A stretch of DNA of 64,000 nt from Cannabis sativa (taxonomy: Eukaryota > Streptophyta > Magnoliopsida > Rosales > Cannabaceae): contig NC_083602.1 of assembly GCF_029168945.1 (NCBI RefSeq), forward strand, positions 47,801,442 through 47,865,441, written 5' to 3'. Each line of letters opens with the position of its first letter. Positions within the stretch are counted from its first letter, which is position 1. The position numbers were made by a program, and so were the translations under genes. The notes under the pieces are model-generated. The model did not search any database. It was not told where the DNA came from and worked only from the letters and a program-made list of their open reading frames with translations. Positions 44,449 through 55,600 of the stretch are shown here, piece after piece.

Positions 44449-44730
44449 ATTTGGTATCAGAGCCGCCAGGTTGTCTTTCGAAGATCGTCACGACATGTAC
44501 AATCATCATCAGCAGTTAGCTCGTTCTACGGTTCAGTAAGCTTTTATTGCTTTAGTAGTTTATTTATTTATTTTATGAATAAGAAAAGCCTGATAGGAAG
44601 CATGTTAGTGGCCTGATAGTAGAATAGGCGCATGTTTCGTTTATAATTTCCAAATTAAGCGGCATTAGTAAGCTCTCCTTGAATACGACCTGATATGCCA
44701 ACTCTTGGTTTCGCAAGCGGTTCCGATTAG
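44449..44730 (+). other. Tekay copy 2 primer-binding site and leader
   Basis: TGGTATCAGAGCCGCC at 44452-44467 (initiator-Met tRNA primer site), then an untranslated leader of about 260 bp to the ATG at 44731. It contains the intact counterpart of the F insertion site (TGAATAAG at about 44576-44583). No ORF of note. Confidence 0.88.
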
Positions 44731-45903
44731 ATGGACGTCAGGCGGACTACCAGGAGCCAGGGCAATTCGCTAGGGTCGAATCAAGGTCAGGGAGCTCAGT
44801 TTCCCCCGCCAGCTAGGGGCCGAGGTAGAGGTCCAAGGGGCAGGGCTCGTGGTCGGGGTGTTGAGAACCCGCCACAGGCTGCCCAGGCTCCCCAAGCCGA
44901 CCAGGGAGCCTAGAATTGGGAGGTTAGGTTTGCTGAAATGCAAGCCAGAATTGAAGAGCAAGACCTCGAGATTCAGAGATTGAGGCGCATGGGGGCTCTG
45001 CCGGTGCTGTGCCGGTAGTTCCGGTGGCACACCTGCTTGCTCGAGGCGAAATAGTTGTGGCGGCCAATAGAATGGAACGTTTTGTATGAACGGTTCTGGA
45101 AGCAAGCACCTCCGGTCTTTCTGGGAGGTCCAGATGTGATGAAGGCCGAACAGTGGCTAACAGTGATCACCAAAATTCTAAACTTTATGGGTGTCACCGG
45201 GAACGGCAGAGTGGTGTGTGCCACCTTACAGTTTCAGGAAGACGCTCTTGTATGGTGGGACATGGTGTCTCAGATTTATGACGTCACTACTATGACTTGG
45301 GAAAGGTTCCAGGAACTCTTCAACGCCAAGTATTATAACGAGGCGGTCAGAAGCGCCAAGAGGAAAGAGTTCACCCACCTGATCCAGCGGGAGAATATGA
45401 GCGTGACCGAGTATACTACTCAGTTCGACCGGCTGGCGAGGTTAGCCTTGGGAATATTGCCAACCGACTTCAGCAAGAAAGAGAAGTACCTGGACGGGTT
45501 AAATGCAAAGATTAAGCATGATTTGATGATCACCACTGACGACAAGACCACCTATGCAGAGATGGTGGAGAAGGCACTGCGAGCTGAGGGTGCAGTTGGG
45601 TGCATGTCGGAGTCAGCTAGTACTCCGGCGAGTGGCGGGGCTCCTACCCCTCCTGCATCAGGCTTTAGCAGGGGGAGTAGTGGTTTGGCCATGGACCAGA
45701 AGAGGAGAGCATCCATTGCATCCGGTGGCTCGAGTAAGAACAAGAGGTTCCGGGGGAACCAGAATAGAGGTAGTCGTTCTAGTGGTGCAGAGACCCGGTT
45801 CTCCTATCCCGAGTGCCCCAGCTGTAAAAGGCACCATCGGGGTGAATGCAAAGGTCAGGGATGCTTTCACTGTGGCATGCCCGGACACTTCAAGAGGGAT
45901 TAA
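44731..45903 (+). pseudogene. gag: Tekay gag, copy 2
   Basis: ATG at 44731 (MDVRRTTRSQGNS) with an Arg/Gly-rich N-terminus, then TAG at 44911-44913 where copy 1 has Gln. A patch of small differences at 44985-45060 disrupts the frame before the Gag core (ERFWKQAPPVFLGG from about 45080). The core and a basic linker (KRRASIASGGSSKNKRF) are intact. The CCHC zinc knuckle CFHCGMPGHFKRD loses its last Cys to a TAA at 45901-45903. Gag binds and packages the element RNA, so this copy would be defective. Confidence 0.9.
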
Positions 45904-46407
45904 CCCCAACTCCGATCAGAGGCACCGAGGGCTCCGGCGATACCCACTCCAGCTAGGGTGTTCGCCATCACTCAGGCTGATGCAGATGCTAGCCCATCAG
46001 TTGTAACAGGTCAGCTTTTTGTTAATAACTCATATTACTCAGTGCTGTTTGATTCTGGGGCTACACATTCTTATGTGGCAGCCAGAGTCTTTAGTAAATT
46101 GGATAGACCGTATGATAGATATGAATCAGGGTTTGGAACCCTATTACCTGGCGGAGAGTTGGTTATCTCCAACAGGTGGATTAGGTCTATGCCGATCAGG
46201 ATAGATGGTAGAGAGTTAAGTGCTGACTTGATAGAGATGAGCCTAGTAGAGTTCGATATTATTTTAGGAATGGATTTCCTATCTAAATATTCGGCGAGTA
46301 TGGATTGCAAAAGGAAGATGGTGATCTTCCAACCGGAAAGTGAAGAACCTTTTGTGTTTGTTGGTTCGGTTCGGGGATCTCGGATTCCGGTGATTTTAGC
46401 CATGTAA
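45904..46407 (+). pseudogene. pol: Tekay aspartic protease region
   Basis: Follows the zinc-knuckle stop in the same frame direction. VLFDSGATHSYV (about 46045-46080) carries the catalytic Asp of retropepsins, and IILGMDFLS is the usual hydrophobic-Gly pair partner region. Ends at a TAA at 46405-46407 just before [10 protein letters not shown], which continues in frame into RT. The protease would cut Gag-Pol in the particle. One nonsense codon at each end separates it from its neighbours. Confidence 0.88.
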
Positions 46408-49402
46408 GCTAGAGAATTATTGCATGGCGGTTGTTTAGGGTTTCTGGCCGTGGTGGTGGACACCACTCGGCCATGTACCATTCGGCCAGAGGACATCAAG
46501 GTGGTTCGGGAATTTTTAGATGTTTTTCCCGAAGAACTTCCAGGGTTACCACCTCAGCGAAAGATTGACTTCGTGATAGATTTGGCACCAGGGGTGGAAC
46601 CGGTTTCCAAGGCTCCATATAGAAGGGCTCCAGCTGAACTTAATGAATTAAAGATTCAGCTCCAGGGGTTGCTTGACATAGGGTTTATTAGGCCTAGTAT
46701 GTCACCCTGGGGAGCCCCGGTTTTATTCGTCAAGAAGAAAGATGGAACTATGAGGATGTGCATCGATTACAGAGAATTGAACAAGCTAAAAGTGAAGAAT
46801 AAATATCCATTACCTAGGATCGATGATTTGTTCGATCAGCTTCAGGGGAAGACGGTCTTTTCTAAGATTGATCTCCGTTCGGGTTATCATCAGTTGAAAA
46901 TCCGGGAGGAGGACATTCCGCACTAGGTATGGACATTATGAATTTCTGGTTATGTCGTTTGGACTAATCAATGCTCCTGCAGCATTCATGGATTTGATGA
47001 ATAGAGTATTCAAGGATTTCCTCGATATCTGTGTGATTGTGTTTATCGATGACATCCTTGTGTACTCTCAGTCAGAAGAGGAGCATGAGTTACATCTTCA
47101 GATGGTACTGCAACGGCTTCGGGAACACAAGCTTTATGCCAAGTTCAAGAAATGCGAATTTTGGCTATCTCAGGTGTCCTTCTTAGGGTACATTGTGAGC
47201 AAAGATGGGATCAAGGTGGATCCCGGGAAGATCGAATCCGTCAGGGATTGGCCGAGACCGAAGACAGTGACAGAGATTAGAAGCTTCTTGGGTTTAGCTG
47301 GGTATTATCGTAGGTTCGTGGAAGGGTTTTCTAAAATTTCAATCCCCTTAACCGAACGTACAAAGAAGAATCAGCGGTTTGTCTGGTCAGAATAGTGCGA
47401 AGCTAGTTTTCAAGAGCTGAAACAGAGGTTGATTACCGCTCCAGTGCTAGCTTTGCCTTCAGACAATGAGAAGTTTGTAGTTTATTGTGATGCATCCAGA
47501 CAGGGTCTGGGGTGTGTGTTGATGCAAGCCGATCGGGTCATTGCTTATGCCTCCCGTCAGTTAAAGGATTACGAGCAGCGATACCCGACATATGATCTAG
47601 AGTTGGCCGCGGTGGTTTTTGCATTGAAGATCTGGCGGCATTACCTTTATGGAGAAAGGTGTGAAATCTATACAGACCATAAAAGTCTCAAGTATTTCTT
47701 TACTCAGAAAGATTTGAACATGAGGCAGAGGCGTTGGTTGGAATTAGTGAAAGATTACGACTGTGAGATTCTCTATCACCCTGGGAAAGCCAATGTTGTG
47801 GTCGATGCCCTGAGCAGGAAGGGTCCCGGGCAGATAGCTAGCATGGTTCAGATCTCACCTCAGCTAGCGGAGGATATGGTTAGATCCAGCATTGAGTTTG
47901 GGGTAGGTCAGCTTCATAACTTAACGCTGCAATCTGATCTGTTGGAAAGAATTAAAGCCGCTCAGATGACTGATCCAGAGTTAGTGAAGATCAGAGATGA
48001 GGTTTTGGCTGGTCAAGCCAGGGATTTTTTAGTGTTAGACAACGGGATGCTTTTGTATAAAGCTAGGGTTTGTGTTCCGAATAGTGTGGAACTCAGGAAT
48101 GAGATCTTTGAGGAGGCTCATTCTACCCCTTATTCTCTGCATCCCGGCACCACTAAGATGTACCAAGATCTTAAACCATACTTCTGGTGGAGCGGTATGA
48201 AGAAGAATTTGGTAGAATTCGTATCGAGGTGCCTCACTTGTCAGCAGATTAAGGCTGAACATCAGAGACCAGCAGGGTTGTTGCAGCCTCTAACCCTACC
48301 GGAATGGAAGTGGGAAGATATGACGATGGATTTTGTGGTCGGGTTACCTAGGACCACGGGTTTGTTTGATTCCATCTGGGTAGTGGTGGATCGATACACG
48401 AAATCTGCTCATTTTCTGCCTGTTAGAACAACATTTACAGTGGATCAGTTGGCAGAATTGTATGTCAGAGAGATTGTAAGACTTCACGGGGTACCGAAGT
48501 CTATAGTTTCGAATAGGGATCCGAAGTTCACCTCCAAGTTTTGGCAGAGTTTGCAACGAGCAATGGGTACGAAACTGAAATTTAGTACAGCATTCCATCC
48601 TCAGATAGATGGTCAGTCCGAGAGGACAATTCAGATATTGGAGGACATGTTACGAGCCTGTGTTATGGATTTTGAAGGCTCTTGGAATAAATATCTACCG
48701 TTGATAGAATTTTCTTACAACAACAGTTATCAGAGTACGATAGGGATGGCTCCCTATGAACTGTTATACGGTAGGAAATGTAGATCTCCCATCCACTAGG
48801 ATGAAACAGGGGAGAGAAAATACTTAGGTCCAGAGTCAGTGCAGCGGACCAATGAGGAATTAGAGAAGATAAAAGATAGAATGCTTGCCTCGCAGAGTAG
48901 ACAGAAGAGTTATGCAGATCCGAAACGCAGAGATGTTGAGTTCCAAGTAGGGGACCATGTGTTTTTACGGGTATCTCCAATGAAGGGGATCAAACGTTTC
49001 GGGAAAAGAGGCAAGTTATGCCCTAGATTTACAGGACCTTTTGAGCTTCTCGAGAAAATAGGTCAAGTGGCATACCGGTTAGCATTGCCTCCAGCTTTAT
49101 CAGCAGTTCACAACGTATTCCATGTCTCGATGTTGAGAAAATACGTTTCAGATCCCTCTCATATACTTAGTTATGAGAGCCTAGAACTGCAACCAGATAT
49201 GACTTACGAAGAACAGCCAATGCCGATCCTGGATAGAAAGGATAAAGTCCTTCGGAATAAGACCATAGCATTGGTCAAAGTTCTCTGGAGAAATAGCAAG
49301 GTGGAGGAAGCCACCTGGGAGCTAGAGTCAGATATGAGAGCTCAATATCAAGAGTTATTCAGGTTAGATTTCGAGGACGAAATCGTTTTAAGGCGGGAAT
49401 AG
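46408..49402 (+). pseudogene. pol: Tekay RT, RNase H, integrase and chromodomain-like end
   Basis: RT N-part 46420-46926 ([18 protein letters not shown]), frame break at about 46920-46926 with a small deletion relative to related elements, RT C-part 46952-47395 (FIDDILVYS), TAG at 47393-47395, RNase H 47429-47830 ([15 protein letters not shown]), integrase to 48799: HHCC finger ([10 protein letters not shown] to CLTCQQI), core with [15 protein letters not shown] and SERTIQ, then TAG at 48797-48799 where Trp is expected, and the C-terminal GPFELLEKIG and chromodomain-like VEEATWELES (to 49402). The second catalytic Asp is Asn here (SNRD for SDRD, near 48515). Chromodomains steer insertion to heterochromatin. 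The last codon ends one base before the 3' LTR. Confidence 0.9.
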
Positions 49403-49403
49403 T
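49387..49403 (+). other. polypurine tract of Tekay copy 2
   Basis: AAGGCGGGAATAG directly before the LTR start TGTAAAG at 49404; it overlaps the end of pol. Confidence 0.75.
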
Positions 49404-49665
49404 TGTAAAGACCGCTTAGTTTAATTTGGAAATTAGCAGTTAATCATGTTTAATTATGAAATTATTTATAGCTATTTAAATAATTATTTATACTGTTATT
49501 ATTGAACTCAGAGGTGCATTTTTATGTCATTTAGTAGTTTTCATAATTTTGCATTTCCGGTGCCCGATAACATGGAACTCGGTGTTTGGCTCAGTAAAAT
49601 CACAACTTAGTATGTTAGTAGTTTGGGACGGTTTATTAGACATTGGGAATGTCAGGAATGGAAGG
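49404..49665 (+). repeat. Tekay 3' LTR, first 262 bp
   Basis: Same start as the 5' LTR. Interrupted at GGAATGGAAGG by the element B LTR. The last five bases, GAAGG, would be B's left target-site duplication, which cannot be checked because B's other end is missing. Confidence 0.92.
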
Positions 49666-50446
49666 TGTTGCTCCAAAATTCGCCCAAAATACGTGGACCA
49701 GTCAAGAGGGGACACGTGGATCAGATAACTTGGAAAGATTTGCTAAGTCTTTTTATGCCACCACGAAGCGCTATTAGCATGGGTCCCGGAGGAGACACCC
49801 GGAGTACAAGTTACTCCTGGAAGCTAGTATAGCGTGAAGGCCCTCCGGGATGTGTCAGGTCTCTCCCGAGAAATCAAGTCGCATTTAATGCTGCATGGGA
49901 GGAAGCGTGTTGGGACTGTAACACGCAATAAAGTCTGACGGCACAACCCCCGAACAGCAGCGCTACAGTAATGATCATTTAAGTCTAGCGACGGCTACCC
50001 TGCGAAGAGTCACGTCAATCATAAGACAAAAAGGACATTCTCCATAAGAACCCTACAGCACCTAGGGATTTGACCATGCATCACCCATGGTATATTCATC
50101 AGAAATGCCCAACTTTATGGATACTTACAGACACATGTGTAAGAACAATTCTAGGGATTACCCCACCAAAACACTATAAATACCCCCTCAAAGCTCATTT
50201 AATGGGGTCGGAGAATCTTGGTTGCAAAAGAGCAAGAAGAGAAAAAACTCACCAAGAACATTCTCTGTATTTAAGAGAAAAACATTCTCTCAAGTGTAGA
50301 ATCTGTATTAAATACATCCATTAATAGCAGTGGCTCGTGGACTAAGGCTCATTAACGCCGCAACCACGTAAAAAGTCTTCATCTCGCTTTCTTACAGCTC
50401 ATCATTATAATTATATTTTAATAGTTGCCGAAAACCTCGGTCAACA
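49666..50446 (+). repeat. 5' LTR of element B, 781 bp
   Basis: TGTTGCTCCA to GGTCAACA, the reverse complement of the A LTRs with scattered differences. TATA box at 50174-50186 (CTATAAATACCCC) and GACACGTGGA at about 49711-49720 near the U3 start. Confidence 0.93.
50174..50186 (+). promoter_or_regulatory. TATA box of element B LTR
   Basis: CTATAAATACCCC about 510 bp into the LTR; the same box and spacing as in A. It would start the genomic RNA. Confidence 0.65.
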
Positions 50447-50468
50447 TTTTGGTGCTTTCATTGAGAGC
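50447..50468 (+). other. primer-binding region of element B
   Basis: TTTTGGTGCTTTCATTGAG following the LTR; identical to element A. tRNA not assigned. Confidence 0.65.
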
Positions 50469-50509
50469 TGAGGAAAGCTGCTTCACAACAAGCGTTTAAG
50501 TTCACGATA

Positions 50510-52659
50510 ATGGTGGAGACAAGAGCTACACGTCATCCTCGCCCTCTAGAAGACGCTCAAGATCCCAATGAGGAAGATGTAGCCTCAAGGGCAGCAGAGG
50601 AGTCCGAGGAAGAAGAAGAAGGAATAGTTCCCGATGAAAACCACGAGGAACACCTCGACGAGTATGCTTATGATGATGGAAGCTACCAAGAGCTGGTGCT
50701 CCTCAGACAAAAAGCTATCGATCATGAAGCTGAGATCGAAGCTCAGAAAGTGCAAAATCAAAAAATGCATGAAGTGATGCTAGCCATGCAGAAAGCCATG
50801 GAGGCAGCTGGCATTCACGTGCATCCCAAGGCGATGGCCGCTGGACTCGACGGGGAGCCAGCGACGTCTTCGCCTAATTCCCAGCAGCAAAGGCCTAGGG
50901 AACCTAGCCCTATAAGGCACCCTGCTGAGGAAAACCAAACAAAAAACCCTACTTCTGCCCCTGGTCGAAAGAAAAGGGCGCAGGATCCGCGAAAGGTCCG
51001 CTCGGATTTCCCTAAAGGGAAAGGTCCGCAGAGGGGCAAGCCCCAAAGAGGGAGTCTTGGCCCTCAGGATCGAGGGGACCGGAAAAGCGTTTCCGTGCAC
51101 CAGGAACCAGGGGGTAGAGGAAGAGGAGGACAGAGATGTCCACCCATTGATCTGAGAAATCAAATCAATGGGAATCAAGGTGACCTCCGGGATCACCTTG
51201 ACCAAAAAAGATACAGACCGTAGTCTCCTCGGGTGCGTCAGAACGAAGGGATTATGGCAGAGCTTGCCATACTTCGAAAAGATATTGCCCGAGTCTCCCG
51301 GAGGCAGAAGGGAGATGACTCCGACTCGGACAGTGAGGATCGGGAGCCTTGTGCCAAACATATCCTGGAGGCGGAGCTCCCTAAAAACTTCAAGATGCCC
51401 GAGATGGCGGCATATACTGGGAACTCCGACCCCAGTGATCACTTGTCACGATTCAACCGAGTCATGACAGTCATGCGGGTCAGCAATGACGCCAAATGCT
51501 TATGCTTCCCCCTCACTCTGAGCGGATCGGCAGAGGAATGGTTCAAGAAATTGGAACCAGGATCGGTGGGATGTTGGAACAAACTCCAAACCAACTTCCG
51601 GAGACAATTTGTCGCCGCCAGAAAGGTCAACTTGGAGGTTAGTGCCTTGACCAACATCAAGCAACTGCCCACCGAGACCTTGAAGAATTACATCAAGAGG
51701 TTCCGAGAGGAAGCCTCGAAGACCAAGAAGGTCGACGACGGACAACAGCTTGCGCTTCTCCAAGCAGGAATCCGCACCGGGACTCCCTTCTGGAACGAAT
51801 TACAGCAAGAAGGCGCTGCTAGCCTTCAGGACTTCCAGAAGCGAGTCCAAAAATATATTAACCTCGAAGAAGCCCAGATCGTGGCTTACGGAGGCTATTA
51901 TCCCACCGGGATAGCAGGATACATGCCAGGAGTATCGCCCTCGGGTACTGTCCCGACCGCGACCCCTCCGATAAGTGGCATACAGTTTCGCCACTCCGGA
52001 TACGACGGGGCCAAGCTTTGCCCCCGGCATCTTCCCATTACGGCAACCCGTCCGGGGTGAATGGACGGACTCCTTCACAGGCTGCCCCGACCGCTAGCTT
52101 AACAGGCCCTACCCAGGGGTCGAGAAGCAAAAGGTCTTCCAAGGGCAGCACCCGAACGGGAGAGAAGCGCCAAAAGAAGGGGTACACACCCCAATACGCC
52201 CAGTACACAAAGCTCACGGACTCTCAGAAACGTGTATATTTTGCCACAAGGCAGAATACGCACTACCGGAGACCCCAGCCATTGTACAAAGACAGCTCCC
52301 GGAGAGATCCGAGTAAAAGGTGCGAGTACCATAACGACATTGGCCACAGCACCAATGAGTGTAAAAATCTCAAAGATGAGATTGAGAATCTGATCCGTTT
52401 GGGCCACCTCTATGAGTGGATCAAAAATAGGTTGCCCCACCTTAACCCGGGGCAGGTGGCAGGGGGCATGCCTTCGGGAACACCAGGGGGTACAGCAGGA
52501 GTATTGCCTCCAGCTGCTCCCGCAGGTGACACCCAGCATATACCCGGACTACCGCCCCGGCCTAATGGACGGGTAGCCATGATCTCCGGAGGTCCCCATA
52601 TCGGAGGAAACACTCGAAAGGAGCGAAAGAGATATGCCGAGGCCGCAAAAACACAGTGA
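50510..52659 (+). pseudogene. gag: Tat gag of element B, interrupted
   Basis: ATG at 50510 (MVETRATRHPRPLEDAQD), acidic N-terminus, basic region (GKGPQRGKPQRG), then TAG at 51221-51223 in a short stretch that differs from A by compensating one-base changes. Gag core follows in the same frame (51233-52060: FKMPEMAAYTGNSDPSDHL, EEWFKKLEPGS). A frameshift in a patch at 51985-52020 moves to 52018-52659, with zinc-knuckle-like CEYHNDIGHSTNEC, and another one-base insertion near 52650 (AAAAA for AAGA) leads into the pol frame. The patch lies at CAG triplets, so at least one break may be artificial. Confidence 0.88.
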
Positions 52660-55600
52660 GGTGTGGGAGGTCACTCAACTCCCAGCTCAAAGGCCTCGGC
52701 TAATGGACCAACCCATAACGTTCACGGAAGAAGACGCCAAGACGGTGCGTTTTCCTCATCACGACCCGCTGGTCATAGAGACCCCCATCGCAAATAAAGT
52801 GGTGGCTAGGGTCCTGATTGACAATGGAAGTTCCGTGAACTTGCTCTTCAAAGAAACCTTCACTGTGATAGGGTTGACCGACCGGGACCTCTCTCCTAAT
52901 GGATCGCAGCTCACAGGGTTTAACGGGACAACGCTAATCCCGATGGGAAAAGTCAGGCTCCCAGTTACCCTGTGCCCGGATACCCCCCAAAGCACATTCA
53001 AGTATTGCACCTTCGTGGTGGTAGACTGTCCAACAGCCTACAACGCAATCTTAGGCCGACCGGCCCTCGTCGACTTTGGTGCAATAACTTCAATCCGACA
53101 CCTATGCCTAAAATTCCCTACCCAGGAAGCCGGAGTCGGAACGGTGAGGGGAAATCAAGGAGAGGCCAGGCAATGTTACAATGTTGCCACCCACTTGCCA
53201 GTACTCATGGTCCGGGGGCCCCCTGAGATAGAGAAGGCTGAAGAAGACGAGCTGGATCCTCGCATAGGATCCGAAAGGGTCGTAGAACCAATGGAGGACG
53301 TCGAAGAAATACCAGTGTGCGACGACGACTCCACCAAAGTACTCCGGATAGGGAGAAGCCTAGATCCGGAGGAAAAAGATAAAATAATAAAAACACTGAA
53401 GGGCGCCATCGACATTTTTGCATGGCGCCAAGAAGACATGACCGGCATCAGCCCTCATGTCATCACCCATGTACTCAACGTCAACCCGGACATGCCCCCT
53501 GTACAGCAAAAGAGACGCCCGCTCGACTCGGTGAAAGCCGAGGCCTTAGAGAAAGAGGTGGATAAACTTTTGTCCAATAGCATGATCCGCGACGTATACT
53601 ATCCGGAATGGCTGGCCAATCCGGTCACAGTGCCCAAGCCAAACGGGACTTGGCGGGTTTGTATAGATTTCACAGATCTAAACAAAGCCTGCCCAAAGGA
53701 CTGCTTTCCGCTGCCCAGGATCGACCAGATGGTGGACGCCACGTCCGGATTTAAGCTGCTGTCTTTCATGGATGCCTATGCTGGGTACAACCAAATAAAA
53801 ATGCATACGGCAGACCAGGAGTGCACTAGCTTCAGGACCGACAAGGGGGTATACTGTTACCTAGTCATGCCTTTCGGACTGAAAAACGCCGGAGCAACCT
53901 ATCAAAGAATGGTTAACCGGATGTTTAAAAGCCTCCTGGGACGAAACATGGAAGTATATGTAGACGACATGCTCGTCAAATCCAAAGCATGCAACAGCCA
54001 TGCGAGCGACTTAGAGGAATGTTTCGAAGTCGTCCGGAGATACGGCATGAAACTCAATCCGAAAAAATGCACCTTCGGGGTCAAGTCGGGAAAATTCCTG
54101 GGCTTCATAGTCAGCCAAAGGGGGATCGAGGCGAACCCGGAGAAAATCCAAGCTCTCCTGGACATGCCATCCCCCAAGAAACATAAGGACGTGCAAAGTT
54201 TGACCGGAAAGGTAGCCGCACTAAGCCGCTTTATCTCACGGTCCACGGACAAGTGCATACCCTTCTTCAACATACTGAAGAAATGCCAGAAGTTCGAATG
54301 GACAGATGAATGCGAGGAGGCATTCAAAAGGTTAAAAGACCACATGGCCAAACCTCCTATCCTATCAAAACCCGTCCTTGGAGAAGACTTGTTCCTTTAC
54401 TTGGCCGTCTCCGAGCATGCGGTCAGTGCTGCATTGGTCCGGGAGGAAGAAAAAATTCAGCACCCCGTGTACTATGTTAGTAAACGCATGGTAGGGGCCG
54501 AGACAAGGTACCCGGTTATTGAAAAGTTAGTATTCTGCCTCCTGATGGCATCACGGAAGTTGAGACCATACTTCCAAGCCCATCCTATCAGAATTTTGAC
54601 CAATCATCCACTCCGGCAAGTTCTCCAGAAGCCTGAAGCATCCGGAAGACTCCTCAAGTGGGCAATGGAGCTGAGTCAGTTCGACTTACATTACGTGCCC
54701 CGGATTTCCATAAAAGGCCAAGCCTTGGCGGACTTCATCACCGAATGTAACGAAGCCGAGGCAACAGCCAATACACCGGAGCCACCCATCCCCACTTGGA
54801 GAGTATTTGTGGATGGCGCTTCTAATGAAAACGGTTCAGGAGCCGGAGTGGCTATGATATCACCTACTGGGTTGCGGCTCCAGGCAGCACTCCGATTCAA
54901 CTTCACAGCTTCGAATAATGAAGCCGAATATGAGGCCCTGATAGCAGGGCTAAAATTGGCTAAAGTTGTAGGAGCCAAGAGGGTGGAAGTCTACAGCGAT
55001 TCTCAGCTGGTCGTAAACCAAGTTTCCGGAGAATACCAAGCTCACGGCGAAAGGATGGCCGCGTACGTAACAATAGTCCGAGAACTGCTCCACGAGTTCA
55101 CGGACTATAAAATAGAAAGAATCCCCCGAGAAAAGAACGCTCACGCGGACTGTCTGGCTAAGTTAGCCTCGGACAGCGAAATCGAAGAGCTGGGGGTAGT
55201 ACCAGTGGAACGCTTGGCAGAGCCAAGCATCAAAATAAAAGAGACCACACAAACGGTTGGGCAAGAACCCAGCTGGATGGTCCCCATCATAAAATACATA
55301 ACCACAGGTGAGTTGCCCCAAGAGAGGGCACTGTCTCGAAAGATTCAGTATCAGGCTCATCGTTATGTAATGATGGATCAAATTCTCTACCGGAGAGGAC
55401 TCAGCATGCCTTATTTAAGGTGTGTATCGGACCCTGAAGCTAGACAAATCATGCTGGAGGTCCATGAAGGGTTCTGTGGAGATCATACGGGAGGACCCAG
55501 CCTCTCAAAGAAAATATTGAGGCAGGGATACTTCTGGCCAACAATGAAAAAAGATTGTATAGACTATGTCCAAAAGTGTGACTCGTGCCAAAGGTACGCG

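Larger units (their letters stand above)
42074..49665 (+). mobile_element. Tekay chromovirus element, copy 2 (5' LTR to partial 3' LTR)
   Basis: LTR 42074-44448, primer-binding site, gag (from 44731), PR-RT-RNase H-integrase with chromodomain-like end (to 49402), polypurine tract, and a 3' LTR beginning at 49404 that is interrupted at 49665 by element B. Several stops make it non-autonomous. Domain order RT-RNase H-integrase-chromodomain and the [11 protein letters not shown] motif place it among chromoviruses, most like Tekay. Confidence 0.93.
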
